Shown here in pieces: positions 54,905 to 64,000 of a stretch of 64,000 nucleotides of DNA. Origin of the DNA: Sphingomonas sp. G-3-2-10 (GTDB lineage: Bacteria > Pseudomonadota > Alphaproteobacteria > Sphingomonadales > Sphingomonadaceae). The position numbers were made by a program, and so were the translations under genes. The stretch covers positions 2,046,001-2,110,000 of the forward strand of contig NZ_JABBFY010000001.1 in NCBI RefSeq assembly GCF_012927115.1, in the 5' to 3' direction. Under the pieces are notes generated by a model, which was not told the DNA's origin, ran no database searches, and saw nothing but the letters and a program-made list of their open reading frames with translations. Each line of letters opens with the position of its first letter. The stretch's first letter is position 1.

Positions 54905-57900
54905 GCGTCTCCAACCGGCGCGGTGAACGGATCGCGTCCGCGCTGCGCCTCTTCAGTTTCATGGCCCGGCGGGCGCCAGCGGCCGATCCTGCGCATCAGC
55001 ACATAGAAGACCGGCGTGAAGATCAGGCCGAACACCGTGACGCCCAGCATCCCGAAGCTCACCGCAGTGCCCAGCGACTGGCGCATCTCCTGCCCCGGCC
55101 CCGTCGCCAGCGCGAGCGGGATCACGCCGAAGATGAACGCGAAGCTGGTCATCAGGATCGGGCGCAGGCGCGAACGGGCGGCGTGGATCGCCGCTTCGAA
55201 GCGGTTCATACCCTCTTCCTCGCCCTGCTTCGCGAACTCCACGATCAGGATCGCGTTCTTCGCCGCCAGTGCGATCAGCACCACCAGACCGACCTGTGTC
55301 AGGATGTTGTTGTCCATCCCTCTCAGATTCACGCCCAGCAAGGCCGCGAGGATACACATCGGCACGATCAGGATCACCGCCATCGGCAGGCTGAGCGCTT
55401 CATATTGCGCCGCCAGCACGAGGAACACGAACACCACCGCCAGCACGAAGATCAGCGCGGACGAGCTGCCGGCTTCCTTCTGCTGATAGGCCAGTCCGGT
55501 CCATTCATAGGTGTAGCCCTGCGGCAGGGTCGCCCCGGCCAGCTTCTCCATCGTCGCCAGCGCATCGCCCGAGGACACGCCCGGCGCCGCCGCACCCTGC
55601 AATTCCACCGCGGGCAGCAGGTTGTAGCGGACCACACGCTGCGGCCCGGTGTCGCGAGTGAAGGTCGCGACCGAAGACAGCGGGACCATCTCGCCGCTCT
55701 TCGAACGCACCTGCAACCGGCCGACATCGCTCAGATCGTCACGCGCCGACGGCTCGGCCTGTGCGGTCACACGGAAGGTGCGGCCCAGCAGGTTGAAGTC
55801 ATTGACATAGGTCGATCCGATATAGGTCCCGATCGCGTCGAACACCTGCTGCGGCTCCACGCCCAGCAACTGCGCGCGGTCGCGGTCGACATCGGCCTTG
55901 ATGCGCGGCGTGCCGGTGTTGAACAGCGAGAAGACCTGCGTGACGCTCTTTTCCTGCGCCGCCGCACCCATCATCTGGAAGGTCACGCCTTCCAGCGCCC
56001 GGTATCCGGCGTTGGCGCTCTGGTCCTGCAGCATCATCACGAAACCCGAACCGTTGCCCAGGCCCTGCACGGCCGGCGGCGCGATCATGAAGATGTTCGC
56101 CCCGTCGATCTGGCCCAGCGCGCCCGTCAGCTTGCCCGCCAGCGCTTCGGCCGAATTCTCGCGGCCGCGCTCGCTCCAGTCGCTCAGCTTCAGGAACATC
56201 ACCGCCGAGTTCGACGCGGCCGAGAAGCTCGCACCATCGAGGCCGGCGAATGCCGCACCCGTGGTCACGCCCGGCGTCTTGCGCGCAATCTCATAGGCGC
56301 GGTTGAGCACTTGCTCCGTGCGGTCGAGCGACGAGCCCGGCGGCAGCTGGATCACGCCGATCAGGAAGCCCTGATCCTGCTCGGGAATGAAGCCCGTCGG
56401 CGTGGCGTTCAGCCGCCATCCCGTCAGCGCGAGCAGGCCGGCATAGATGATCATCATGATCATCCCCATGCGGATCACCCGCGCGGTGAACTTGCCATAT
56501 TTGTCCGAAAGCCAGTCAAAGCCCTGGTTGAACTTCGCCGCGCCCACGCGCACCGGCCGCAGCCAGCGCGGGCCGTGATCGACGCCATGATCCTCATGCG
56601 GCTTCAGCAGCAGCGCGGCCATCGCGGGCGAGAGCGTCAGCGACACGATCAGCGAGATCGCCGATGCCGCCGCGATCGTCACCGCGAACTGGCGGTAGAA
56701 GATGCCCGGAATGCCCGCGACCATCGCCGTCGGCACGAACACCGACACCAGCACCAGACCGATCGCGATCAGCGCGCCCGACACTTCCTTCATCGTGCGA
56801 TGCGCGGCTTCGCGTGGGCTTAGGCCGTCGCGGATGTGTTTCTCCACCGCCTCCACGACCACGATCGCGTCGTCGACCACGATGCCCACCGCCAGCACGA
56901 GTGCGAACAGCGACAGCGAATTGATCGAGAAGCCCAGCGCCAACTGCACCGCAAAGGTGCCGACCAACGCGATCGGAATGGCGACGATCGGAATCACCGC
57001 CGCGCGCCAGGTCTGGAGGAACACCATCACGACGATGACGACCAGCACCACCGCTTCGATCAGCGTCTCCTGCACCGATTCCACCGAAGCCGCGACATAT
57101 TCGGTCGGGTTGTAGGGGATCGAATAGGTCATCCCCTGCGGGAAGCCCTTCGAGATGGCGTCCATCTCCTTGAGAACCAGATCGGCCGCGCTCAGCGAAT
57201 TGGCGCCCGGCTGCTGGATCACCGCCAGCGCGATACCGCGCTCGCCGCCGAACGAACCGCGGATCGAATAGTCCTGGCTGCCCAGTTCCACCCGCGCCAC
57301 GTCGCGCAGCCGCGTGATCGAGGCACCCGCCGGATCACTCTTCAGCGTGATGTTCGAGAAATCGTCGACGGTCTTCAGGCGTCCTTCGACGTCCACCGGC
57401 ATTTCGAACGACGGATTGCCGCTGCCGGAAGGCGACTGGCCCAGCGCGCCGCCCGCGACCTGCACATTCTGTGCCCGCAGCGCCGCGATGATCTCGGTCG
57501 AGGTCAGGTTGCGCGCAGCGGCCTTGTCCGGATCGATCCAGACGCGCATCGAATAATTGCCGCCGCCGAACACCTGCACGCCGCCCACGCCCTTGACGCG
57601 CAGCAGGCGGTCGCGGATCGAGGTGTTCGCGTAATTGCCGATATAGTCGATATCCAGGCTCTTGTCGGGCGACGTCAGCGCCACGATCATCAGGAAGCCC
57701 GATTCCTGCTTGTTCACCGTCACGCCGACCTGGCGCACCTGCTCGGGCAGGCGCGGCTCGGCGAGGCGAACGCGGTTCTGCACCAGCACCTGTGCCGCAT
57801 CGAGATCGGTGCCCGGCGCGAAGGTGACGGTGACCGACGCCGCGCCCTGGCTCGCGGACGAGGTCAGGTACAGCATGTTCTCGACGCCGTTGATCTCCTG

Positions 57901-58104
57901 CTCCAGCGGCGCGGCGACGGTCTCGGCGACGGTCTCGGCCGAGGCGCCCGGATAGGCCGCCTGGATCGCGATCGTCGGCGGCGCGATCTCGGGATATTGC
58001 GACAACGGCAGCAGCGGATAGGCAAAGGCGCCGATCAGCGTGATGAAGACCGAGATCACGGCCGCGAAGATCGGCCGCTCGATGAAGAAACTCGAGATGT
58101 TCAT
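54901..58104 (-). CDS. RND multidrug efflux pump, HAE1 family
   Basis: An AcrB-type proton/drug antiporter of 1067 residues, the usual length. TM1 near 10-28 (FAAVISVFITLIGAFAYPLL), two large periplasmic porter/docking loops, and twelve TM helices in two blocks. The proton-relay Asp pair in TM4 is seen in VLAVGIVVDDAIVVVEAVE. Periplasmic IGSTYVNDFN and RTFRVTAQAEP are usual. Divergent TetR regulator at 59491. Drug range not predictable. Confidence 0.97.
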   Translation of the reverse strand: MNISSFFIERPIFAAVISVFITLIGAFAYPLLPLSQYPEIAPPTIAIQAAYPGASAETVAETVAAPLEQEINGVENMLYLTSSASQGAASVTVTFAPGTDLDAAQVLVQNRVRLAEPRLPEQVRQVGVTVNKQESGFLMIVALTSPDKSLDIDYIGNYANTSIRDRLLRVKGVGGVQVFGGGNYSMRVWIDPDKAAARNLTSTEIIAALRAQNVQVAGGALGQSPSGSGNPSFEMPVDVEGRLKTVDDFSNITLKSDPAGASITRLRDVARVELGSQDYSIRGSFGGERGIALAVIQQPGANSLSAADLVLKEMDAISKGFPQGMTYSIPYNPTEYVAASVESVQETLIEAVVLVVIVVMVFLQTWRAAVIPIVAIPIALVGTFAVQLALGFSINSLSLFALVLAVGIVVDDAIVVVEAVEKHIRDGLSPREAAHRTMKEVSGALIAIGLVLVSVFVPTAMVAGIPGIFYRQFAVTIAAASAISLIVSLTLSPAMAALLLKPHEDHGVDHGPRWLRPVRVGAAKFNQGFDWLSDKYGKFTARVIRMGMIMMIIYAGLLALTGWRLNATPTGFIPEQDQGFLIGVIQLPPGSSLDRTEQVLNRAYEIARKTPGVTTGAAFAGLDGASFSAASNSAVMFLKLSDWSERGRENSAEALAGKLTGALGQIDGANIFMIAPPAVQGLGNGSGFVMMLQDQSANAGYRALEGVTFQMMGAAAQEKSVTQVFSLFNTGTPRIKADVDRDRAQLLGVEPQQVFDAIGTYIGSTYVNDFNLLGRTFRVTAQAEPSARDDLSDVGRLQVRSKSGEMVPLSSVATFTRDTGPQRVVRYNLLPAVELQGAAAPGVSSGDALATMEKLAGATLPQGYTYEWTGLAYQQKEAGSSSALIFVLAVVFVFLVLAAQYEALSLPMAVILIVPMCILAALLGVNLRGMDNNILTQVGLVVLIALAAKNAILIVEFAKQGEEEGMNRFEAAIHAARSRLRPILMTSFAFIFGVIPLALATGPGQEMRQSLGTAVSFGMLGVTVFGLIFTPVFYVLMRRIGRWRPPGHETEEAQRGRDPFTAPVGDA

Positions 58105-58116
58105 GGTTTGCGGCCC

Positions 58117-59316
58117 TTATCGGCCGACCGGCTGTGCGGTCGCGGCAGGCGGAGCATTGCTCGAAGGCGGCGCGGAGGGCGCGGCGGGCGGCTGTTCGAT
58201 CTTGCCGTTCTGCGGCGTGACCTTCTGGCCCGGACGCGCGCGCTGGATCCCGCCGATGATGACGCGGTCGTTCGCAGTAAGGCCCGAACGCACCACGCGC
58301 AGCCCGCCCAGCAGCGGCCCGGTCTGCACCGGACGCGCGGTGACCGTGCCGTCCTTGCCGACGACATAGACCACCTGCCGCGCGGCATCGGCGACCACCG
58401 CCGTGTCGGGCACCAGCAGCGCCGGATAGGGCTTCGATCCCTCGAGGCGAAGGTTGCCGAACATGCCGGGCTTCAGGAAGCCGCCCGGATTGGCGACGAT
58501 CGCGCGGGCGCGGATCGTGCCGGCCTGCGAATCCACGGCATTATCGACGAAGTCGAGCACGCCCGAATGGTTGTAATCGCTCTCGTCGCTCAGCTTGATC
58601 CGCACCGGCGTGCCGTTGCGCGTGCCGGAATCCTGGCGCTGATACTTCAGCAGCAGCGCTTCCGAACCCTGGAACACGAAGTGCAGCGGGCTGACCGAAA
58701 CGATCGTGGTCAGCACGGTCTGATCAGCGGCGACCGAGTTGCCGGGATCGACCTTGCGTTCCGAAATGCGGCCGGTGATCGGCGCGGTCACGCGGGTGAA
58801 GCCCAGGTCGAGCTGGCGGGCGCGGACATTGGCCTGCGCCGCCGCCACACCTGCCTCGCCCGAACGGACGGCAGCGGTGCGCGCTTCGACTTCTTCCTTG
58901 CTCGCGGCGTTCGACGCGGCGAGCGTGGTCGAGCGCGCCAGCTCGGTACGGGCGTTGGCCAGCGTCGCCTGCGCCTGCGCCAGCTGCGCGATCGCCTGCG
59001 ACAGCGCGGCCTGCGCCTGACGCGGATCGACGGTGAACAGCAACTGCCCCTTCCGCACGAACTGGCCGTCGCGGAAATAGACGCCCTGCAGATAGCCGGA
59101 AGCGCGCGGACGCACTTCTACGGTTTCGATCGCTTCGAAGCGGCCGACATACTCGTCCCAGTCCACCACGTCCTGCGTCAGCGGAGTCGCAACCGTCACC
59201 GGCGGCGGCCCCATCTGCTGCTGGCCCGAGTCGGCCCCGCCGCCGCACGCGGACAGGGTAAGCAGCGCGCCCAGCGACGCAGCAGCGATAAGCTTCTGGG
59301 AAATCTTGAAATTCAT
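58117..59316 (-). CDS. RND efflux periplasmic adaptor lipoprotein
   Basis: A 399-residue membrane-fusion protein that links pump and channel. Lipobox LLTLSACGG (about 19-27). Lipoyl half-motifs lie about 60-95 (VEVRPRASGYLQGVYFRDGQ) and 195-215 (VTAPITGRISERKVDPGN), with an Ala-rich coiled-coil hairpin between (QAQATLANARTELARS) and a Pro/Ala-rich C-terminal tail. First gene of the pump operon, 12 bases before the pump. Confidence 0.95.
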   Translation of the reverse strand: MNFKISQKLIAAASLGALLTLSACGGGADSGQQQMGPPPVTVATPLTQDVVDWDEYVGRFEAIETVEVRPRASGYLQGVYFRDGQFVRKGQLLFTVDPRQAQAALSQAIAQLAQAQATLANARTELARSTTLAASNAASKEEVEARTAAVRSGEAGVAAAQANVRARQLDLGFTRVTAPITGRISERKVDPGNSVAADQTVLTTIVSVSPLHFVFQGSEALLLKYQRQDSGTRNGTPVRIKLSDESDYNHSGVLDFVDNAVDSQAGTIRARAIVANPGGFLKPGMFGNLRLEGSKPYPALLVPDTAVVADAARQVVYVVGKDGTVTARPVQTGPLLGGLRVVRSGLTANDRVIIGGIQRARPGQKVTPQNGKIEQPPAAPSAPPSSNAPPAATAQPVGR

Positions 59317-59443
59317 TGTCTCGTCCCTGGTCCGGTGCCGTGCCGGCTATCCTCCCCCCAGGTCGTCAGATCCGGTGTTCCCCGGTCTTGACGCGCCGTG
59401 GCTAGGCCTGGCTGACGCGCTTGTCAACGAGCGTGGACTTAAT

Positions 59444-59459
59444 GTCAACAGGTGTTGAC
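59444..59459. promoter_or_regulatory. Operator palindrome between RND operon and TetR gene
   Basis: A perfect 7-2-7 inverted repeat GTCAACA-GG-TGTTGAC, 31 bases before the regulator's ATG, with a second half site TTGTCAAC at 59421-59428. Spacing and symmetry fit a TetR-family dimer; the natural target of autoregulation and pump repression. Confidence 0.75.
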
Positions 59460-59490
59460 TAAAACAAATTCTACGTTATGATCGCCGCCC

Positions 59491-60099
59491 ATGTTGCCGC
59501 CCGTCCAATGCGCGCCGCGCACCAGGAATGCGGCTGCTACTCGCGATGCGATCCTTGCATCCGCCTGCCGTCACTTCGCCCGTGAGAGCTATGAGAATGT
59601 CGGTGTGCGCGACATTGCGCGCGACGCCGGCGTCGATCCTGCCCTCGTCAGCCGTTATTTCGGAAGCAAGGAGCAACTCTTCAAGGAGGCGCTTGGCTGC
59701 GACAGCGACGAAGGCGGCTTCGAAGGCATCGCGCGGGAAGACATGCCCGCCTATCTCGCGTCGCTGATGCTCGACGAGGAAAGCGAATGCGGATCGCTCG
59801 AGACCCGGATGGACTGGGTCCTGATCATGCTCCGCTCGGCTTCCTCTCCCGCCACTGCCGAGCTCGTCCGCGAAGCGCTCCAGCAGAACCTGCTCGATCC
59901 GCTCGCGGAGATCATCGCCGGAGACGGCGTACCCGATGACGACGCAAAGATCCGCGCCGGCACCATTTTCGCGATCATGATGGGCGGCGACATGCTCAGC
60001 ACCATCTATGGCAGCGGCGAGCCCAAGCCGCCCGAGATGAAGCAGCTCGTCCGCCAGCGCCTCACCGCGGTCTTCGCCTGCGCCATGTTCGGCGAGTAA
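59491..60099 (+). CDS. TetR/AcrR-family regulator of the RND pump
   Basis: A 202-residue repressor-type protein. The HTH (about 17-63) has ATRDAILASACRHFARESYEN and VRDIARDAGVDPALVSRYFGSKEQLF. The ligand domain is not conserved enough to name. It is divergent from the pump operon with a shared palindrome between, the standard layout for efflux control. Confidence 0.93.
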   Translation: MLPPVQCAPRTRNAAATRDAILASACRHFARESYENVGVRDIARDAGVDPALVSRYFGSKEQLFKEALGCDSDEGGFEGIAREDMPAYLASLMLDEESECGSLETRMDWVLIMLRSASSPATAELVREALQQNLLDPLAEIIAGDGVPDDDAKIRAGTIFAIMMGGDMLSTIYGSGEPKPPEMKQLVRQRLTAVFACAMFGE

Positions 60100-60123
60100 C
60101 GCCGCTCTTCCCACATTTTCCTT

Positions 60124-60203
60124 CATCGTCCCGGCGAAAACCGGAATCCAGAGTCTCACGGACGGCGCTTCGCGACTCTGGCGCCGCTTTCGCCGGGATG
60201 ACG
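60124..60203. repeat. REP-like imperfect palindrome
   Basis: An 80-base element with outer arms CGTCCCGGCGAAA / TTTCGCCGGGATGACG and inner arms CCAGAGTC / GACTCTGG. It has the look of the dispersed palindromic repeats common between sphingomonad genes. It sits between the TetR gene and the holin gene. Confidence 0.7.
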
Positions 60204-60289
60204 TTCCGAACCTCACGCGAATTTTTCGCTGTCCTACAAAAAACCATATAGGTTATCTCTGAGTCTCCACTCAAACCGGAGACGATATC

Positions 60290-60703
60290 ATGGGCATCAT
60301 CGAAGGCCTGATCGGCCCCATTGCGGGCCTGATCGACAAACTCATTCCCGATCCCAAGGCGCGCGACGAAGCGAAGCTCAAGCTGCTCACGCTGGAGGGC
60401 AGTCAGGAAATGGAAGCCATGCGCACCCAGCTTTCGGCGATCGTCGCCGAAGCGCAGTCGAGCGATCCCTGGACCAGCCGCGCGCGGCCCAGCTTCCTCT
60501 ATGTCATGTACGCGCTGCTGCTCTGGGCGATCCCGATGGGCCTGATCGGCGCGGTCCGGCCGGACATGGCGCAGGCAATCGCGTCGAACATGAACGCCTA
60601 TCTCGGCGGCCTGCCCGAGCCGCTCTACGCGCTCTTCGGCACCGGCTATCTCGGCTACACCGCTGCGCGCCAATGGGGGAAGATCAAGGGCGTCGAGAAA
60701 TGA
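60290..60703 (+). CDS. GTA-type three-TM holin
   Basis: A 137-residue holin-family protein (GTA_holin_3TM-like). Residues 1-60 are amphipathic (MGIIEGLIGPIAGLIDKLIP). DPWTSRARPSFLYVMYALLLW (about 64-84) is the conserved core leading into TM1, and a second segment follows near 85-100. The last hydrophobic part is TGYLGYTAARQWG. Such holins release gene-transfer-agent particles, but no capsid, terminase or tail genes are near, so it is a dispersed or orphan member. CCGGAGACG precedes ATG 60290. Confidence 0.85.
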   Translation: MGIIEGLIGPIAGLIDKLIPDPKARDEAKLKLLTLEGSQEMEAMRTQLSAIVAEAQSSDPWTSRARPSFLYVMYALLLWAIPMGLIGAVRPDMAQAIASNMNAYLGGLPEPLYALFGTGYLGYTAARQWGKIKGVEK

Positions 60704-61028
60704 GGGGCGGCGCATAGTCGACCCCGCCCGCCCCAATCCGTCCGTCACCCCAGACTCGTTTGGGGTTTATCCCTTTCGACCAGACAAGCTGTGCTCCGGC
60801 AACGGCCGGAGCGCTGGCAACATCCTACTCGACCTCCAACGCTCCGGCCTTTGCCGGAGCACGAAAACGACCACTTGTTCGAAAGGGATGTGCCCCACTC
60901 GTTTCAGGGTCCATCCATCCACGAGCGGTGCGGTGCTTGTGGCGCGGTGGATGCTGAAACAAGTTCAGCATGACAGAAGGGCCGAACGCCACTTTGCATC
61001 CCCGCCGCCCCACCGCATAACCCGGCCC
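60704..61028. other. 325-base intergenic region of palindromic repeats
   Basis: No credible CDS. It holds two copies of GCTCCGGC-4-GCCGGAGC (60793-60812 and 60841-60860) and a TGCTGAA-5-TTCAGCA palindrome (60952-60970), in mosaic arrangement. Probably dispersed repeat units and perhaps a 3' end of the holin transcript; the promoter of the oxygenase gene must be at the right side. Confidence 0.65.
60793..60970. repeat. Mosaic of three short palindromes
   Basis: Two identical 8-4-8 palindromes (GCTCCGGC / GCCGGAGC) 48 bases apart, differing only in their loops, followed by a 7-5-7 palindrome (TGCTGAA / TTCAGCA). Confidence 0.7.
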
Positions 61029-61664
61029 ATGCCGCTGCTCGCCGCCATCCCCTCCCCCATCCAGATCGGCCGCAACGGGACTCGCCTGATCGATCCGCCG
61101 GAGGCGCATGCCGCCGCCTTTGCCCGCAACCGCGCAATCGCGCTCGACGATCCGTTCGAACCCGCGCTGCTCGACCTGATCCGCCGCACCGCGCGCGAAG
61201 GCGAGTGGACCACCGACACGATCCACGGCATCGGCCATCGCCAGATCGAGGCCACGCCTCGCGCCGGCCCCGCTATGGCCTTCGCGCTGCGCCGCCCGGC
61301 GCTCTACAACTGGCTCTCGCAGGCCACCCGCTGCGGCCCGCTGGTCGATGTCGACGGCCCGGTCGGCCAGACCCGCGCGGGCAGCGGCGAAGCGATCGGC
61401 TGGCACAACGATCTCGGTGTCCCCCAGCGCCGCCTCGCGATCATCGTCAACCTGTCCGACGATCCGTACGAAGGCGGAGAATTCGAGCTGAAGGACGTCG
61501 CCAGCGGCAACATCCTGATCCGACACCGGCATGGCGGCCCCGGCTCCACCCTGATCTTCGACGTCGCCCGCGCGCTCAGCCACCGCGTCTTGCCGGTCAC
61601 CGCAGGCGGCCCGCGCCGCGTCTTTGCCGGCTGGTTCCTCGGCCCCGATGCGGTCCGCCGCTGA
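61029..61664 (+). CDS. 2OG-Fe(II) oxygenase
   Basis: A 211-residue cytosolic dioxygenase. Iron ligands are in [10 protein letters not shown] (His-x-Asp, about 128-137) and [15 protein letters not shown] (distal His and 2-oxoglutarate Arg, about 181-195). [10 protein letters not shown] is the usual strand between. ATG 61029 is used; the frame is open upstream through repeat sequence that is not coding. Substrate unknown. Confidence 0.85.
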   Translation: MPLLAAIPSPIQIGRNGTRLIDPPEAHAAAFARNRAIALDDPFEPALLDLIRRTAREGEWTTDTIHGIGHRQIEATPRAGPAMAFALRRPALYNWLSQATRCGPLVDVDGPVGQTRAGSGEAIGWHNDLGVPQRRLAIIVNLSDDPYEGGEFELKDVASGNILIRHRHGGPGSTLIFDVARALSHRVLPVTAGGPRRVFAGWFLGPDAVRR

Positions 61665-61708
61665 CAGGTCCGTTGCAGGATCGAAACGCCACTCCCATAT
61701 GCCGGGCC

Positions 61709-62266
61709 ATGAGCGGAAACAGCAACGCGTGGCACGGCACGACCATTCTCTCCGTGCGCAAATCCGGCAAGGTGGTGATCGCGGGGGACGGCCAGGTTTC
61801 GGCTGGCAACACCGTGATGAAGCCCAATGCCCGTAAGGTCCGCCCGCTTGGCGACGGATCGGTGATCGCCGGGTTCGCCGGCGCGACGGCCGACGCTTTC
61901 ACCTTGTTCGAGCGGCTCGAAGCCAAGCTGGAGCGCTCCGGCGGCCAGCTCCTGCGCGCCGCGGTGGAACTCGCCAAGGACTGGCGCACCGACAAATATC
62001 TCCGCAACCTCGAAGCGATGCTGATCGTCGCCGACAAGGATGTGACCCTGGTGGTCACCGGTAATGGCGACGTGCTCGAGCCTGAAGGCGGTGTCGCCGC
62101 GATCGGTTCGGGCGGCAATTTCGCCCTCGCCGCTGCCCGCGCGCTGGTCGATTACGAGCAGGATGCCGAGAAGATCGCCCGTTCCGCGATGAAGATCGCC
62201 GGCGAGCTGTGCGTCTATACCAACGATCGCCTCACGGTCGAAACGCTCGACAGCGCCGCCGCATGA
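61709..62266 (+). CDS. hslV: HslV, peptidase subunit of the HslUV protease
   Basis: A 185-residue N-terminal-nucleophile peptidase. After processing the catalytic Thr is in [10 protein letters not shown] (about 9-18). [19 protein letters not shown] and [14 protein letters not shown] are intact. It forms two stacked hexamers fed by HslU. The stop overlaps the next ORF by 4 bases (ATGA), and hslU lies one gene further on. Confidence 0.97.
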   Translation: MSGNSNAWHGTTILSVRKSGKVVIAGDGQVSAGNTVMKPNARKVRPLGDGSVIAGFAGATADAFTLFERLEAKLERSGGQLLRAAVELAKDWRTDKYLRNLEAMLIVADKDVTLVVTGNGDVLEPEGGVAAIGSGGNFALAAARALVDYEQDAEKIARSAMKIAGELCVYTNDRLTVETLDSAAA

Positions 62267-62640
62267 AATACGGCTTCGACTATGATCCGGGCCTGAATCG
62301 CATCACCGTCACGATGCGCGATTTCTGGACCGTCGAGACAGTGCGCGAATTCGCCGCCGCATCGGGCGCCTTCGCGCAGCAGACCCGGGCGGTCCGCGCC
62401 GATTACGACGTGCTGATCGACACCACCGATTTCCCGGTTCAGGCAAACGACGTCGCCGATCTGCTGCCCAGCATCGCCGATGCCGGGCTGACCCTCACCA
62501 GCGGGCGCGCGGCTTCGGTCGTCGCCAGCCACCTCAACAAGCTTCAGGCCGAGCGCACCCAGACGCATCCCCGGTTCGGCGTGTTCATGACCCGCGCCGA
62601 GGCCGAGGCATGGCTCGCCACGCCGCCCGCCGCCGCCTGA
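62263..62640 (+). CDS. Small STAS/SpoIIAA-like protein between hslV and hslU
   Basis: A 125-residue cytosolic protein. [20 protein letters not shown] and [17 protein letters not shown] give a strand-helix pattern like SpoIIAA/STAS-like folds, with [13 protein letters not shown] as the central strand. This is fold resemblance only. Its ATG overlaps the hslV stop and it ends 23 bases before hslU, so it is a true member of the operon. Function unknown. Confidence 0.8.
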   Translation: MKYGFDYDPGLNRITVTMRDFWTVETVREFAAASGAFAQQTRAVRADYDVLIDTTDFPVQANDVADLLPSIADAGLTLTSGRAASVVASHLNKLQAERTQTHPRFGVFMTRAEAEAWLATPPAAA

Positions 62641-62663
62641 CATCTATTTCAGAGACAATCCCA

Positions 62664-63956
62664 ATGAACGACAATCTCACCCCCAAGACCATCGTCGCTG
62701 CACTCGACGCGCACATCATCGGCCAGAAGGACGCCAAAAAGGCCGTTGCGGTCGCGCTGCGCAACCGCTGGCGCCGCCAGCAGCTCTCGGCCGATCTGCG
62801 CGACGAAGTCACGCCCAAGAACATCCTGATGATCGGGCCCACCGGCTGCGGCAAGACCGAGATCAGCCGCCGTCTGGCCAAGCTCGCCGACGCCCCCTTC
62901 GTGAAGGTCGAAGCGACCAAGTTCACCGAAGTCGGCTATGTCGGCCGCGACGTCGAACAGATCGCCCGTGACCTCGTCGAGGAAGCGATCCGGCTCGAAA
63001 AGGAGCGCCGCCGCTCGGCGGTGAAGGACAAGGCCGAGGAAGCCGCGATGGGTCGCCTGCTCGACGCGCTGACCGGCAAGGACAGCAGCACCGCGACCCG
63101 CGAAGCGTTCAAGCAGCGCTTCAACGAAGGCACGCTCGACAATACCGAGATCGAGATCGAGATCGAACAGGCCCCGCAGATGCCGTTCGATATCCCCGGC
63201 GGTGGGGCGCAGATGATCAACCTGGGCGAGATGATGAAGGGCCTGACCGGCACCCCGCTCAAGCGCCGCAAGCTCAATGTCCGCTCGGCTTGGGAAAAGC
63301 TGGTCGAGGAGGAGGCCGACAAGCGGCTCGACCAGGACGAAGTCAGCCGCGTTGCCCTGGCCGACGCCGAAGCCAACGGCATCGTCTTCCTCGACGAGAT
63401 CGACAAGATCGCGGTCAGCGACGTGCGCGGCGGATCGGTCAGCCGCGAGGGCGTCCAGCGCGACCTGCTCCCGCTGATCGAAGGCACCACGGTCGCCACG
63501 AAATACGGGCCGATGAAGACCGATCACATCCTCTTCATCGCGTCGGGCGCGTTCCATGTCGCCAAGCCTTCGGACCTGTTGCCCGAACTTCAGGGCCGCC
63601 TGCCCATCCGCGTCGAATTGAAGGCGCTGACCGAGGAGGATTTCGTCGCGATCCTGTCCGACACCAAGGCCAGCCTGACCCAGCAATATGTCGCGCTGAT
63701 CGGCACCGAGGGCGTCGGCATCGAATTCACCGACGACGGCATCCGCGCAGTCGCGAAGATCGCCGCCGAAGTGAATGCCGAGGTCGAGAATATCGGCGCG
63801 CGCCGTCTCCAGACGGTGATGGAAAAGCTGCTCGAGGAAGTCAGCTTCGATGCCGAGGATCGTGCGGGCTCGAAATTGGTGATCGACGCCGCCTATGTCG
63901 ACGGCCAGCTCGCCAGCATCGCCCGCAACACCGATCTCAGCCGCTACGTGCTTTGA
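62664..63956 (+). CDS. hslU: HslU, ATPase subunit of the HslUV protease
   Basis: A 430-residue AAA+ unfoldase (ClpY). Walker [10 protein letters not shown] (about 57-65), the pore motif [10 protein letters not shown] (about 91-100), Walker [12 protein letters not shown] (about 240-250) and sensor regions are intact, with the I domain between about 110 and 220. ATG 62664 is used; the frame runs open upstream of it. The C-terminus ends NTDLSRYVL, which docks into HslV. Confidence 0.98.
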   Translation: MNDNLTPKTIVAALDAHIIGQKDAKKAVAVALRNRWRRQQLSADLRDEVTPKNILMIGPTGCGKTEISRRLAKLADAPFVKVEATKFTEVGYVGRDVEQIARDLVEEAIRLEKERRRSAVKDKAEEAAMGRLLDALTGKDSSTATREAFKQRFNEGTLDNTEIEIEIEQAPQMPFDIPGGGAQMINLGEMMKGLTGTPLKRRKLNVRSAWEKLVEEEADKRLDQDEVSRVALADAEANGIVFLDEIDKIAVSDVRGGSVSREGVQRDLLPLIEGTTVATKYGPMKTDHILFIASGAFHVAKPSDLLPELQGRLPIRVELKALTEEDFVAILSDTKASLTQQYVALIGTEGVGIEFTDDGIRAVAKIAAEVNAEVENIGARRLQTVMEKLLEEVSFDAEDRAGSKLVIDAAYVDGQLASIARNTDLSRYVL

Positions 63957-64000
63957 TCCGGATCAGTAACAATGATGTAATAATTCAGGTGTGTCTATTT

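Noticed and set aside
54961..59391. Two long open frames antisense to the RND pump and adaptor genes
   Set aside because: Arg/His/Gln-rich shadow translations without any motif; the minus-strand genes are certain.

Overview
The window reads as a stretch of chromosome from a high-G+C alphaproteobacterium, most likely Sphingomonas or a close relative in the Sphingomonadaceae. The main reasons are the split F0 operon (atpI-atpB-atpE-b'-b, away from F1), a bphO-bphP pair with an HWE-type kinase, several glycine-zipper 2TM envelope proteins, a gene-transfer-agent type holin and many small alphaproteobacterial DUF proteins. Most of the sequence is ordinary core genome with strong codon bias; a sample line inside uvrA (34501-34560) is 72% G+C.

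Layout. 1-9.5 kb: 5' part of uvrC, two tandem secreted paralogues, a CHASE3 hybrid histidine kinase, the ATP synthase F0 operon and radC. 9-18 kb: small secreted Pro/Ala-rich proteins, purB, heme oxygenase plus bacteriophytochrome, a peptidoglycan-binding/M15-like protein, a PKHD hydroxylase and an XRE regulator divergent from a membrane protein. 18-30 kb: dnaJ and dnaK, a copper chaperone, GNAT and PH-domain proteins, a divergent HxlR/QorB-type pair with a clear operator, an amidohydrolase and several envelope proteins, including a proline-rich lipoprotein and a TonB-like protein. 30-39.7 kb is the accessory part: a 765-residue repeat protein, uvrA, a strikingly A+T-rich two-gene cassette, and a cluster of short related ORFs around a small secreted protein. 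39.8-46.9 kb: a GGDEF cyclase, a cold-shock protein, OsmC, membrane proteins, and a roughly 500-nt gap that looks like a structured RNA on the minus strand beside three contiguous DnaA-box-like 9-mers.

46.9-60 kb: a glycosyltransferase, yajC-secD-secF with an Mth938-type gene, and tRNA-Pro(GGG) carrying a 738-bp insertion bounded by a 35-bp repeat of the tRNA 3' end. Next comes a complete RND tripartite pump operon, divergent from its TetR-type regulator and sharing a perfect palindrome with it. 60-64 kb: an orphan GTA-type holin, palindromic intergenic repeats, a 2OG-Fe(II) oxygenase and hslV-orf-hslU.

The best candidates for something undescribed are the low-G+C pair at 35960-37563 (soluble protein plus 4-TM protein, stop and start two bases apart), the putative structured RNA at about 45247-45760, and the integrase-free mini-island in tRNA-Pro. 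All three rest on reading the sequence by eye and need the searches named in each finding.
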